DNA of 45,650 nucleotides from Candidatus Hydrothermus pacificus (GCA_002011615.1 MTOH01000001.1:277043-322692), one strand, 5' to 3'. Counted from the first letter of the stretch, positions 15,446-24,829 are shown. The notes: generated by a model not told the origin, from the sequence alone. A program made the numbers and translations.

Positions 15446-16500
15446 GAGAAATTAAAGCAATAATGAAAAAGGAATTTATTGAGGTTATAAGGGATAAAAG
15501 AAATCTCTACATGGTTTTATTTGCACCCTTTATACTCCTCATTGTTTTTGGATACATTATATCCCTTGATTTAAGAAAGGTTGAAACAGGATATTATGCT
15601 GAAAAGGAAACAAAGGAGGTAAGGGAATTTGTAGGTTCTTTAACAGCAAGCGAATTCTTTATATCAAAGGGATTTTTTGAAAAGGAAAGATTAATAGAGG
15701 AGATAAAAAAGGGAAATTTGAAAATGGGAATCATATTCGGAAAGGAAAACAAAGAAATTCTATTTGTAATAGACGGCTCACAGGGAAGCCCTGCACAGAC
15801 AATTTCAGGTTATATATCAAAATTTCTGCGGGGTAAATTCAAAAACAATTTAGAAATAAAAACCCTTTACCTTTTCAACCCATCCCTTGAAACAAAGAAC
15901 TACACTGTTCCGGGAGTATTTGTAATAATAGTTATAATTATAACTTCAATTTTAACAGGTCTTTCCTTCACAATTGAAAAGGAAAGAAAAACAGTTGAAA
16001 TATTTTACATATCTCCTTTAAAGGCGCATCAGGTGATAATCGGTAAAATAACCCCCTATGCAATTCTAACATTTATTGATGGAATAGTAATTCTTCTTTT
16101 GGCAAAAATAATTTTCAAAATCCCGTTTAAAGGAAATCCCTTTCTTTTAATATTTATATTCTTCTTTTACATCTTAATAGCCCTTGGAATAGGAATGTTC
16201 GTATCCTTAATTTCAAAAACTCAAAGAGAGAGCATGCTCACCACATTTCTAATAGTCTTTCCCTTTATCTTGCTTTCAGGGATATTCTTTCCTGTTGAAT
16301 CAATGTCAGAATTTTTCAGATTTTTCACAAACTGGTTTAATCCGGTAACTCACTTTTTAATATGCATAAGAAGTATTCTGCTAAAAGGAGCACGGATTGG
16401 AGAAATTTATTTTTCCTTTATATTTTTGATTGTTTACTCTATTTTTGTATTCTCCCTCTCCTATATAATTATCTTCAGAAGATTTAAAACAAAATTTTAA
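15442..16500 (+). CDS. ABC-2 type exporter permease (YbhS/YbhR-like), second of pair
   Basis: 352 residues, a paralogue of the preceding permease with the same plan: elbow helix MREIKAIMKKEFIEVIRDKRN, helix about 23-42, an extracytoplasmic domain (about 45-165), then a block of five helices ending with a basic tail RRFKTKF. The shared KKEFI..IRDKR start and the PGVFVIIVIII / PGIIVIIFMVI segments show that the two are homologous and probably heterodimerise. It ends the exporter operon, three bases from the convergent subtilase stop, with no hairpin terminator between them. Confidence 0.88.
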   Translation: MREIKAIMKKEFIEVIRDKRNLYMVLFAPFILLIVFGYIISLDLRKVETGYYAEKETKEVREFVGSLTASEFFISKGFFEKERLIEEIKKGNLKMGIIFGKENKEILFVIDGSQGSPAQTISGYISKFLRGKFKNNLEIKTLYLFNPSLETKNYTVPGVFVIIVIIITSILTGLSFTIEKERKTVEIFYISPLKAHQVIIGKITPYAILTFIDGIVILLLAKIIFKIPFKGNPFLLIFIFFFYILIALGIGMFVSLISKTQRESMLTTFLIVFPFILLSGIFFPVESMSEFFRFFTNWFNPVTHFLICIRSILLKGARIGEIYFSFIFLIVYSIFVFSLSYIIIFRRFKTKF

Positions 16501-16503
16501 AAC

Positions 16504-19227
16504 TTATTTCAAGAACAAAAATGCCTGTTTTATTGCGTTCTTATCTGCAAAAAGCATGTAAAAGTATTTACCAGAAGCAAGCCTTTTGCCCCTCTGGTCC
16601 TTACCATCCCAGTATATCCTGTGTATACCTGGATATTTTTTGCCTTCAACAATTTTTCTTACGAGTTTTCCAGAAATATCATAGACTTTGAGGACAACAA
16701 AGGATTCCTTTGCAAGTTCATATGTGATAACATTCTCTTTTTTCATTATTGGAGTGAATTTTTTAAATATGACAGGTTTTTTCTTCACATATTCAACCTT
16801 AACCTCACCATAATCCTTTATGACCTTCCCGTCAGAGGAATATCCTTTAATGTTATACCAGTAGGTTGTATTATCCTGAACATTTTTATCTGTAAAAGAG
16901 CTGGTCTCAACAAGAGAAAGAAATTTATAGGCTCTATGGTTTGATTCTTTTTTGTAAATCTCATAGTATGAGATATCAGGAAAGCTATTCCATTTCAGTT
17001 TTATACCAGAAGACAAAATTTCTGCATCAATATCTGTATAAGCCTCATGAACACCAAGGGTCAAACTTCTACCCGCGATTGTTATAGCATAAGGCTGAGG
17101 GGAACCGGTTCCAACATTATATGCTCTTACACGAATATTATAGGTTCCTGTGGGAGGTGTGTTTAAAAGAACAACCTCAACATTATTTCTTCTATCAGGA
17201 GAACCACCTGGAGCACTCTGTCCACCTGAAAAGTAATTGCCATAATAAATGTTGCTGTTTGGAGCAGTAACTATTAAATCAAGGTCATTAACAAGAGTGG
17301 GGTTTGCATTTGCAGCTCCTGCTGTATCGTGCCAGACCAGAACAATTTTCAGGGGTTCTGCAGAAGAGCCAACTGTTAAAGGATAATCAACATACTGACC
17401 TGTTGTAAGACCTGTTGTGTTGTCATCAAATTCAAGCTCCCTTGTGTCTCCGGAAAAATAAAGGGCATTGTCAAGCAAAACCCTTCCCCATCCTTCAGTA
17501 TAATTCGGATAACCCGACACGCCTGTCATGTCAACGGTTGAAAGGAGGAGAGTGGCTTTAACAAGAGCACCTGAAGGCATTATTCCCTGTGAGGGGTTAT
17601 AGGTTCCATTCACAAACCATCCTTCCCTGTAGTACTGCCTCACAAGTGCTGCAGCTGCTGTAACTGCGGGTGCAGCCATTGAGGTACCAACCATACCTGA
17701 AAAGGAGCAACTGAAACTGCCCCAAGTTTGTCCTGGATATGAAGATAGAATATAGGCTCTCCAGTTATTGCCAGGATTGACCCCTCCGCCCGGCGGGTCA
17801 TAACCACCAGGAGCTGTTAAATCGGGCTTACGACGACTATCATCAGTAGGGCCTCTTGAAGAAAATTCTGATATATAATCAGCATCATAATCATAGCTCT
17901 GTCTATAAGTGGAACCAACAGACAAACAATTCTTTGCAGTGGAGGGCATACCAACTGTATTTGAGCCTGGTCCATTATTACCTGCTGAAACTATAAAAAG
18001 AAAATCTTTATAAAGGAAGGTAAACACATCTATATCAATTGACTCGTACTGATAATTCCCAAAGCCACTGGTGTATCCCCATGAATTTGAGTGCAGGTAT
18101 GACCCGTAGGTGTTGCGGGCTCTTTGAGCAGAGTTGTAAAAATTGGTAAAATTCAATGGACAGGAATTTCCAAACTCATAGCCCACATCCTGCATGTAGA
18201 TTTTACCCTGATAGGCATTACCTGAATAATCTGATACCTGAGTTGCACCTCCTCTTGAAGGGTCTCCTGCAACTGTTCCTGAAACATGAGTCCCGTGTCC
18301 ACAGGTTCTGGTATCACGCGTATTACCACCTTCATCTGTATATGCATAGACAACTATATGATCTGGTCCTGGTGGGTCTCCTTCAGGGTCCCAGAACGAG
18401 CAGGAATAATAATCAACACCGGTATCCATAATCGTTATAATTTCTCCCTGACCCCTTATATTGTGATTCCACACAGGTAAACTTCCTGATGTAACTGTAT
18501 CAGCCGTGGCATTCGGCCAATCATCAGGTGCAACAGTCAAAATATCACTCTGAACAACATACCTGGTTGTGTTGTTTAAAAAAGCCTTTGGATAATAGGG
18601 AGATATATAATAAACTTCGGGGATTTTTGCAATTGAATTTAAATTATTTAGGGATGTCCATACTATTATTCTGTTTGATGGATAGCCAAGAACCTTTTTA
18701 ATTTCAATTCCCATCTTTTGCAATTTCAAGGCTATTTTCTGAGCATCAGCGTCAGGAAGAAGATATATTCCAATTGACTTTAAATCAGGTAAACTCACGT
18801 ATAAGGGGTCTGTATATTCAACCCATCCATATCCCTTAACATACTGTCTTGTCTTGTTTTCAACTGATCTTAAATTATTAAGCTCAGGGGATATCTTGTA
18901 ATAGGGATGATAAACTCCTGTCCATCTCACAAAGGGAAGTGAAAGAACCTCGTCTTTTTTTGAAGGCTCCATTCTTGCAAAAACCGCATAATAGGGAAGA
19001 TAACCAAATGTCTCCACACCTTTTTCTTTTAAAAGACTTCTCCAGTAATTTTTTAAAGGACCTGTAAATTGAAGAATATAAAGGGTTTTACCCTGTTCCT
19101 CTCCTTTTAATTCCTGGGGTATTGCGGGTTCTCCATCCCTCAAAGGGTCAAATTTAGCGGTTGTAAGAGATATTTCCTGAGAAAAAAGCACCCCAATAGC
19201 CATACCCACAATTAACATTTTTTTCAT
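16504..19227 (-). CDS. secreted S8 subtilisin-like protease (KP-43-like) with C-terminal sorting domain
   Basis: 907 residues. Signal peptide at about 1-17; a long propeptide-like region (about 20-240); catalytic domain with Asp 268 (IMDTGVD), His 311 (CGHGTHVSG) and Ser 516 (GTSMAAP). A beta-sandwich (about 585-725) with VLVWHDTAGAANANPTLVNDLDL resembles the C-terminal barrel of KP-43-type alkaline proteases. A fibronectin-III-like domain (about 735-815) precedes a FlgD-like/T9SS type A sorting domain (VVLKVYDISGKLVRKI ... GKYFYMLF to the end). It should be exported through the inner membrane by Sec and across the outer membrane by a T9SS-like route. GGGGGT precedes the ATG, and a consensus promoter lies 34 bases upstream. 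Confidence 0.92.
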   Translation of the reverse strand: MKKMLIVGMAIGVLFSQEISLTTAKFDPLRDGEPAIPQELKGEEQGKTLYILQFTGPLKNYWRSLLKEKGVETFGYLPYYAVFARMEPSKKDEVLSLPFVRWTGVYHPYYKISPELNNLRSVENKTRQYVKGYGWVEYTDPLYVSLPDLKSIGIYLLPDADAQKIALKLQKMGIEIKKVLGYPSNRIIVWTSLNNLNSIAKIPEVYYISPYYPKAFLNNTTRYVVQSDILTVAPDDWPNATADTVTSGSLPVWNHNIRGQGEIITIMDTGVDYYSCSFWDPEGDPPGPDHIVVYAYTDEGGNTRDTRTCGHGTHVSGTVAGDPSRGGATQVSDYSGNAYQGKIYMQDVGYEFGNSCPLNFTNFYNSAQRARNTYGSYLHSNSWGYTSGFGNYQYESIDIDVFTFLYKDFLFIVSAGNNGPGSNTVGMPSTAKNCLSVGSTYRQSYDYDADYISEFSSRGPTDDSRRKPDLTAPGGYDPPGGGVNPGNNWRAYILSSYPGQTWGSFSCSFSGMVGTSMAAPAVTAAAALVRQYYREGWFVNGTYNPSQGIMPSGALVKATLLLSTVDMTGVSGYPNYTEGWGRVLLDNALYFSGDTRELEFDDNTTGLTTGQYVDYPLTVGSSAEPLKIVLVWHDTAGAANANPTLVNDLDLIVTAPNSNIYYGNYFSGGQSAPGGSPDRRNNVEVVLLNTPPTGTYNIRVRAYNVGTGSPQPYAITIAGRSLTLGVHEAYTDIDAEILSSGIKLKWNSFPDISYYEIYKKESNHRAYKFLSLVETSSFTDKNVQDNTTYWYNIKGYSSDGKVIKDYGEVKVEYVKKKPVIFKKFTPIMKKENVITYELAKESFVVLKVYDISGKLVRKIVEGKKYPGIHRIYWDGKDQRGKRLASGKYFYMLFADKNAIKQAFLFLK

Positions 19228-19260
19228 AGCACCCCCTTTTTAATTTTTAATTAACTATAA

Positions 19261-19289
19261 ATTATACTGAATATAATATCTCATGTCAA
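19261..19289 (-). promoter_or_regulatory. consensus sigma70 promoter for the subtilase gene
   Basis: Minus strand TTGACA (19289-19284), 17-base spacer, TATAAT (19266-19261). Both boxes match consensus exactly. The predicted leader of about 27 bases includes the Shine-Dalgarno at the start at 19227. Element copy B lies 17 bases upstream of the -35 box. Confidence 0.8.
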
Positions 19290-19305
19290 ACATGTTTTAT
19301 ACTAC

Positions 19306-19331
19306 TTTTTATATGAAATTTTTATGCCAGA
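19306..19331 (-). promoter_or_regulatory. shared upstream element, copy B
   Basis: Matches 25 of 26 bases of the element at 6885-6910, in the same orientation relative to its gene. On the minus strand it reads TGGCAT-N5-TTTCA. Here it sits upstream of a perfect sigma70 promoter, so it could be a second, alternative-sigma promoter or an activator/repressor site. Confidence 0.45.
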
Positions 19332-19352
19332 TTCTTGTAATTATATTTTTTA

Positions 19353-19420
19353 TTGCAAATCAATAAGATTTGAAAATTTAATAAAACTTTATGTCGCAAA
19401 AGTGCAACAATAATTTGCAA
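19353..19420. promoter_or_regulatory. TTGCAA-type inverted repeats upstream of element B
   Basis: TTGCAAAT (19353-19360) and its exact inverse ATTTGCAA (19413-19420) bracket a stretch that also holds GTGCAAC (19402 region) and CGCAAAA. The half-sites resemble the TTGCA/TGCAA pair upstream of element A. The whole intergenic space 19228-19455 (228 bases) otherwise holds only the promoter and element B. Confidence 0.3.
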
Positions 19421-19455
19421 TTTTACAAACATTGTGCTAAGTCAGCAAATGAAGT

Positions 19456-21120
19456 CTATTCTGAAATCTCTTTTACCAGAATTTTATAAAGAGGGCTTTC
19501 TTTGTTCCATTTTTTCATATCTTCAAGGGTTTTAAGAGCCTTTTCTCTTTCACCTTGCCTTAAATACTCATTTATTAAAAGAAAAAAGCTCCTTTCAGGA
19601 TTTATCTTCATCTGGTGGGCTTTTTTTAAGTATTTTAAAGCCTTTTTATTACCCTTTATATGGTATATGTGACCGAGCGTCAATAAGGAGAAGGGATTAC
19701 CAATGGGTATTGATTTTAAGGCAAAGTTTTCAGCCTCATTTGTTCTATCGGTTAAAAGGTAAAAATCTGCAAGTTTTCCGTAATAATCCGAGGGCGAATA
19801 TTCATAGGGCAAGGAAAATGTTATACTCTTTACCTTTTCAAAATCTCCTTTAAACATATAAAGGCTCCATAAATCGTAAAGATATGCAGGGTCTTTTGAA
19901 AAATAATATTTTTCTTCAAGATTCTGAATTACATCCTTTGAGGGAAACCGGACAAATAAAGTCTTTCCTTTGAATAAAAAACCAAAAGGTAAAAGGAATA
20001 GAGGAATCCATCTGAATTTATAAAAGAATTGAGAGAATATTCCGTAAATTAGTGATATTAAAAGGGGATAGTAAAAGGGATAGGCAAGATGAACCCTTGT
20101 TTTTAAGAAAAAGCCTGCCGAGAGGTAAAAGGCAAATAAAGAAAGTAAAAATTCCTTTAATCCCCTGTTTAAATTAATTTCTTCAAAAAATAAAAAGCAG
20201 GAGACAAAAAATATAAAGGGAATATGACCAAGGGCAAAAGCAGAGGAAATTGATAAGAACCAGGATAAATAGGATTTTCTCTTTATTGAGAGAATAAATA
20301 TCATTAAGGGAAGGGAAAGATAATCAAAGAAAATTAAATTGTGAAAGTCTGTCTTATGCCATGCTGTAAGCCATCCAGAGATAAGGAAAAACAATGTAAA
20401 GTTGAATTTAAAGTTTATTTTAAAATAATTTTTTTTCTGAAAGGCAAAGGAAAGTATGATAAGTATCACTATGTTGTAAATTAAAATTTTGTCCTGATTA
20501 TAATAAAGGAATCCTCCATCACCGAATACATTTGTTCCGAAAAACTTTAAGGATAAAAAATAGGGTGAACCCAGAAAAACGACCGCTAAAAAGGGAATGG
20601 GTAAAAATAAAATTGATTTTATTTTTCTGCCCTTTAAAAATACATAGACTGCTCCGAGAATTGATGCACCTGCAAGTTCTATGAACTGTCCCTGCGAAAA
20701 ACCCAAGGAATACCATATCCATTTGTTTGAAAAAAGGTTTTTTAATGCCTCTTCGGGTTTTAAAAGATAAAAGTACCTGAAGCCACCTCCATGAAAGATA
20801 AAGTCCCATACAGGTGGTATTAAAATCCATGGGGTGAATAAAAAAACAATTTTTAAAACTTTATGTCTATCCTCTCCTGAAAAAAGAGAAATTAAAAGGG
20901 CAATTAAAAAGAACATATTTATAAAGAAAACAGGATAATCAAGCACAAGCAACCTGACTGATTCCCAAAAAACCATCTTTGTGCCCATCCTTAAACTGAA
21001 TGTAAGGGATGTCTCTATTACCTGTCTTAAATAGAGAAAGGAAAAAACATAAAGAAGAAGTTTTTTATCATCAAACTCCTCTGCTTTTTTTTCTATTAAG
21101 AAAAGAATTTTTTTTAACAT
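19456..21120 (-). CDS. multi-spanning membrane protein with C-terminal TPR domain
   Basis: 554 residues. About residues 30-355 contain ten or so predicted membrane helices (for example DYPVFFINMFFLIALLISLF and ILIYNIVILIILSFAF) with few charges. From about 385 to the end the protein is soluble and helical, with tetratricopeptide-like units (LWSLYMFKGDFEKV, GKLADFYLLTDRTNEAEN, LLTLGHIYHIKGNKKALKYL, LLINEYLRQGEREKAL). The layout recalls GT-C glycosyltransferases with TPR tails, but I cannot see a catalytic DxD/DE motif with confidence, so no function is assigned. Its ATG overlaps the DUF1573 stop by one base (TAATG), so the two are coupled. Confidence 0.7.
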   Translation of the reverse strand: MLKKILFLIEKKAEEFDDKKLLLYVFSFLYLRQVIETSLTFSLRMGTKMVFWESVRLLVLDYPVFFINMFFLIALLISLFSGEDRHKVLKIVFLFTPWILIPPVWDFIFHGGGFRYFYLLKPEEALKNLFSNKWIWYSLGFSQGQFIELAGASILGAVYVFLKGRKIKSILFLPIPFLAVVFLGSPYFLSLKFFGTNVFGDGGFLYYNQDKILIYNIVILIILSFAFQKKNYFKINFKFNFTLFFLISGWLTAWHKTDFHNLIFFDYLSLPLMIFILSIKRKSYLSWFLSISSAFALGHIPFIFFVSCFLFFEEINLNRGLKEFLLSLFAFYLSAGFFLKTRVHLAYPFYYPLLISLIYGIFSQFFYKFRWIPLFLLPFGFLFKGKTLFVRFPSKDVIQNLEEKYYFSKDPAYLYDLWSLYMFKGDFEKVKSITFSLPYEYSPSDYYGKLADFYLLTDRTNEAENFALKSIPIGNPFSLLTLGHIYHIKGNKKALKYLKKAHQMKINPERSFFLLINEYLRQGEREKALKTLEDMKKWNKESPLYKILVKEISE

Positions 21121-22007
21121 TATTTAACAATATAAGGCAATTTTAAATGAACTTCTATATCTCCTTTGTCTTTCATTTTTAAAGGAAAAAATATTTTTAT
21201 CTTTTGTTTTGGTTTTAATCTCTTATTCGATAGAAGAACATTTTCCTCAATCAAAATCTTTTTTATCATAATCTCTTTTTTTCCTGAATTAAAAATATAA
21301 AGGGTATCACCGTTTTTATTGAATATAAGAGGAGAGAAAAGGGTGAGATAATTTTTATGAACTCTACCCCTGATTTTTATAAAATGATACAGATACCCTT
21401 TTATATTGGTTGTAATTTTTATCTCTTCATCAATAAAACCTGTTTTAACAGGAGCAACTTCAATATTTATTACTTTTCTCTCATCCGGTGCTATATGAAT
21501 CGGGAAATCAGAAATTATTTCACAGTTTGGTGAAGGGGTTGCTCCAAGCAGGATAAGTTCTGCATCTCCTGTATTTTTAACATAAAAAAATGTATCTTTT
21601 ATTTCGCCAGGATAAAGATTACCCACATTAATTATTTCAACGCTCTTAAGTTCTGGTTTTGGAAGAGGGAATATGTGTGCCTTTATTTTAAGTCTTATAA
21701 AAGGCTCATAGGGGTCGTTTGTATGAATGAGTATTTCTTCCTCAAACTCTTCTTTTTTACCTTCTGTTACAATACCTGCTTTTAAAGATGTCGAATCACC
21801 CGGCTCTATTGTATTCTTATCAATGATAACAAAGGTGCAACCACAATCTTTTTCTATATTAATTATTTTAAGAATATCATCACCCTTATTCCTGATCGTA
21901 AAGTTAACCCTTATCTCATCACCTTCTAAAATTCTGCCTGCATCAAATATTCTCGGTAATACCTCTATTCTGGGATAAAGAAAAAACAAAAAGATAAAAA
22001 GTTTCAT
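21120..22007 (-). CDS. secreted DUF1573-family protein
   Basis: 295 residues. The first ~15 residues are a short hydrophobic signal-like stretch. The DUF1573 motif follows: FDAGRILEGDEIRVNFTIRNKG, then IEKDCGCTFV near 52-61 and the beta strands up to about 115. A second immunoglobulin-like (ASH/MSP-type) domain starts at about 122 (SVEIINVGNLYPGEIKDTFFYVKNTG) and a further strand-rich segment ends the protein. Such domains bind other surface or periplasmic proteins; no enzymatic role is known. It lacks a Shine-Dalgarno and is coupled to the membrane/TPR protein, which suggests the two work together in the envelope. Confidence 0.78.
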   Translation of the reverse strand: MKLFIFLFFLYPRIEVLPRIFDAGRILEGDEIRVNFTIRNKGDDILKIINIEKDCGCTFVIIDKNTIEPGDSTSLKAGIVTEGKKEEFEEEILIHTNDPYEPFIRLKIKAHIFPLPKPELKSVEIINVGNLYPGEIKDTFFYVKNTGDAELILLGATPSPNCEIISDFPIHIAPDERKVINIEVAPVKTGFIDEEIKITTNIKGYLYHFIKIRGRVHKNYLTLFSPLIFNKNGDTLYIFNSGKKEIMIKKILIEENVLLSNKRLKPKQKIKIFFPLKMKDKGDIEVHLKLPYIVK

Positions 22008-22087
22008 AAAACTTAATTCAACCCGCTTCCCTTTTTCACATTGATTGAACCTGCTTCAAAAAATCATGTTATCCGGTCAAAAGTATT

Positions 22088-24676
22088 TTATTGTCTTATA
22101 AATTTGCTATGAAGATTTTTACCTCCTGCTTTTAACTCTATAAAGTATATACCTTTTGGTAAACTTTTAACAGGAATGAGAATGTCACCTTTAGAATTAA
22201 ATGTACCAGAAACTATGTTCCTGCCCATCACATCAAATATTTTTACATTGAAATAACCATTTATACCACTTACACGCAGAAAATCATTTGCAAAACTTGA
22301 GACCACGGGTTTAAATTGATACACGGGTTTAACTTTCTCTTCCACATTTAATCCAAACCAGGCAAGTATTTTAGCCATAAGTTCTTCACGGGTTGTATGA
22401 TTTGTCCAGTTGTTATCTATGGCCTCAAATGGGAACGCAAAATACAGACTCTTATAAGTTCCTGAATTGTATCTTACAGCACATGGACCATAGTTCGCAG
22501 AACCTGAAGAATTACTGTAATAAAGGGAAGTATCTGCACCTGATAAGGCAGTTATTTTGTCCACATCCATCGCATTCTGAGCCCCACCAGTACCTGTGAT
22601 TCTTAAATGAACACCATCACCTATCGGGTCTCCACCATATCCTTTTATCCATCTATAGAGCAAATCATTTCCGACAATCTGGGTTTTAAGGGTATTGGTA
22701 ATGAAAGTTTGAGCATCTGCATCTTCAGCAAGAAATTGTGATGATATAAACAGTCCTCCACCGGATGAAAGATAGGCATTTAAAGAATCAATCTCCTCTG
22801 TGGATAAAACTTCTGTTGAATCATTTCCAGTAAACCATATAAATAGATTCCTGGGATGAGCAAAAAAGCTGTGTAATCCTTCTCTATCAACTATCCAGGT
22901 CTCATAAACAACTCCTAAATTATCAAGTGTTGATTCATAGAAACTTCTCAGATAATCATTGTCTCCGTCATCTACAAGCACAAGCCCTGGATAGCCTATG
23001 AGAACCTTGAGGGTATCAACAGGTTTTACAGTGGAAGGACTTGAACTTATGTTTATAACAAAATAGGAGAACCTGACATTACCAGACACAGAGAATTCAA
23101 AAAAGTCGGTCGTAAGAACTGAATCTCCATTTTGAAGGGAAGCTACATATATTGTGCTGTCTGAAAAGGAAATATTCGGGTCACTTGTGGAAACTGTGAT
23201 GTTTATATTATTTGCATTCTGCCAGTATTTTTCATTATATAGATTTAAATACATCTTAACAACTTCACCAGGTTCTGGCCTTCCATCACCATCAAATTGA
23301 AAATTCTTTACAATTATATTTGAGTAAATTGATTGTGCAAGGGCTCTATAAAGATTAACTCTACCCCATCCGAGAAGCCCCTGATAATTCGGATTAAGTG
23401 AGTCTATGTCATCACAGGATTTCATTATTATAGAATCTGTTTGATAGGATGTCCAGCCAGGATGAAGCGACCTTACCATACCTGCTATACCACATACAAC
23501 CGGTGAAGCCATTGAGGTTCCATAAAACCCATCATATCCATTATTCGGAACTGTGCTTAAAATGTTATCACCGGGTGAAGAAACATCTATCCATGTTCCA
23601 TAGTTTGAATAGGAAGATTTAATATCATTTGAATTTGTTGCAGCAACAGCTATAACATTTGGATAATTTGCAGGATAATGGGGAGTCTGGATATTGTCAT
23701 TCCCTGCAGCAGCACATATTGTTACATTCCTTGTATCATGTGCCCATATCATTGCATTTCTTTCAGATGAATTTTGAGAATAAGAGCCATAGGAATGGTT
23801 TGTTGCAACCGCACCTTTGTTTCCTGCATAGTAAATTGCATTAACAGCAGCAGAAATATAGATATATTGCCCATCTCCGCACTTAAAAGCCATACCTCTC
23901 ACTTTCCAGCCCACACCTGCAACTCCTACACCGTTATCCGTAGTTGCAACAGCAATCCCAAACACATGTGTTCCATGGTCATTTCCATTTTCTGTGGGGG
24001 TTGGGTCCCATCCCTGTGATGGGTAAAACCTAAATCCTATTATATCATCAACATATCCATTTCCATCATCATCAACACCGTTTAAATCCTGTGGGTAATC
24101 AAACTTATCATTTCCGTTTAAATCCTCGCCAGGGTTAACCCAGAGTTTATCATAAAGGTCTTCGTGGTCCCAGTCAACACCTGAATCCACAGGTCCTACT
24201 GCAATTGTGGAATCACCCTTTGTGATATCCCAACCCTGAGGTGCCTGTATCTTTGGCAGATGCCATTGCTGGGAATACATCGGGTCATTGGGTTCTATCA
24301 AAAGGGGCTTTGCCTCATCAACTTCTGCAATTTCAATGCCTGTAATTTGAGAGAAGGTATTAACAAGTGATGGGGCATCTATCGGATTTTCAAAAACAAG
24401 AAGATAGTATCTATCAAGTCCATAAAGTTTTGCATCCTCTGTTATTTTACCATAAATAAGTCTTTTTACTTCCTTAAGTCCATAACTTTTTGCAAGATTG
24501 TCAATTTCAGGAATACCAAGCTCTTTACCCGCAAGTGTAAGAGCAGAACCATTATCCCATACCTCTTTTAAGTTCTTAACAGCTATGCTGTTATATTCGG
24601 GATTGAGTTTGATTATCAGATGATAAGGATGAAACTTAATTGATGTAACCAGCATTATACCTATAATTATATTCAT
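22088..24676 (-). CDS. secreted S8 subtilisin-like protease with C-terminal sorting domain
   Basis: 862 residues. Hydrophobic start (1-13) as signal; propeptide about 15-125; the NDPMYSQQWHLPKIQAPQGWD lead-in is typical of thermitase/fervidolysin-type subtilases. Catalytic Asp 164 (GPVDSGVD), His 234 (NDHGTHVFG), oxyanion Asn about 326 and Ser 388 (GTSMASP). An Asp/Asn-rich insertion (about 186-212, DLNGVDDDGNGYVDD) looks like a calcium loop. After the protease come a beta-sandwich (about 465-565), an alpha/beta domain with GGGLFISSQFLAED recalling ThuA/glutamine-amidotransferase-like folds, and a T9SS-type sorting domain ending FIRQ (VKIFDVMGRNIVSG ... KGIYFIEL). A strong GGAGGT precedes the ATG. 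Confidence 0.92.
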   Translation of the reverse strand: MNIIIGIMLVTSIKFHPYHLIIKLNPEYNSIAVKNLKEVWDNGSALTLAGKELGIPEIDNLAKSYGLKEVKRLIYGKITEDAKLYGLDRYYLLVFENPIDAPSLVNTFSQITGIEIAEVDEAKPLLIEPNDPMYSQQWHLPKIQAPQGWDITKGDSTIAVGPVDSGVDWDHEDLYDKLWVNPGEDLNGNDKFDYPQDLNGVDDDGNGYVDDIIGFRFYPSQGWDPTPTENGNDHGTHVFGIAVATTDNGVGVAGVGWKVRGMAFKCGDGQYIYISAAVNAIYYAGNKGAVATNHSYGSYSQNSSERNAMIWAHDTRNVTICAAAGNDNIQTPHYPANYPNVIAVAATNSNDIKSSYSNYGTWIDVSSPGDNILSTVPNNGYDGFYGTSMASPVVCGIAGMVRSLHPGWTSYQTDSIIMKSCDDIDSLNPNYQGLLGWGRVNLYRALAQSIYSNIIVKNFQFDGDGRPEPGEVVKMYLNLYNEKYWQNANNINITVSTSDPNISFSDSTIYVASLQNGDSVLTTDFFEFSVSGNVRFSYFVINISSSPSTVKPVDTLKVLIGYPGLVLVDDGDNDYLRSFYESTLDNLGVVYETWIVDREGLHSFFAHPRNLFIWFTGNDSTEVLSTEEIDSLNAYLSSGGGLFISSQFLAEDADAQTFITNTLKTQIVGNDLLYRWIKGYGGDPIGDGVHLRITGTGGAQNAMDVDKITALSGADTSLYYSNSSGSANYGPCAVRYNSGTYKSLYFAFPFEAIDNNWTNHTTREELMAKILAWFGLNVEEKVKPVYQFKPVVSSFANDFLRVSGINGYFNVKIFDVMGRNIVSGTFNSKGDILIPVKSLPKGIYFIELKAGGKNLHSKFIRQ

Positions 24677-24704
24677 AACATACCTCCGTTTTTAATTTTA
24701 AATT

Positions 24705-24734
24705 ATTATAAGGCAAAAATATGGCTATTTTCAA
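24705..24734 (-). promoter_or_regulatory. promoter for the second subtilase gene
   Basis: Minus strand TTGAAA (24734-24729), 18-base spacer, TATAAT (24710-24705). The leader of about 20 bases carries the Shine-Dalgarno. It is one of two divergent promoters in the 183-base space 24677-24859. Confidence 0.75.
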
Positions 24735-24768
24735 CCTAAACTTTTTAAATTAATTTTTTGAATTAGAC

Positions 24769-24798
24769 TTGACAAGCATTTGTTTTTTTTGTTATAAT
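24769..24798 (+). promoter_or_regulatory. consensus promoter for the secreted Asp-box protein
   Basis: TTGACA (24769-24774), 18-base spacer containing a T run, TATAAT (24793-24798). Both boxes are exact. The predicted start is about 24805 and the leader is about 55 bases with a 5' hairpin. Confidence 0.82.
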
Positions 24799-24801
24799 TT
24801 T

Positions 24802-24829
24802 AACCTCTTTGAAAATTTTTTGAGAGGTT
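24802..24829 (+). promoter_or_regulatory. inverted repeat / 5'-leader hairpin
   Basis: AACCTCT (24802-24808) and AGAGGTT (24823-24829) form a perfect 7-bp stem with a 14-base loop, beginning about where transcription should start. It may be a 5' mRNA stabiliser or, as DNA, an operator just downstream of the -10 box. It does not include the AAGGAGGT ribosome-binding site at about 24846-24853. Confidence 0.5.

Noticed and set aside
22008-22087. Promoter and inverted repeat TTGAAGCAGGTTCAA between the subtilase stop and the DUF1573 gene
   Set aside because: A short palindrome is visible but no -10 box fits and it lies at the 3' side of both transcripts' layout (downstream of DUF1573 it would read into the subtilase end region), so I could not assign a role.
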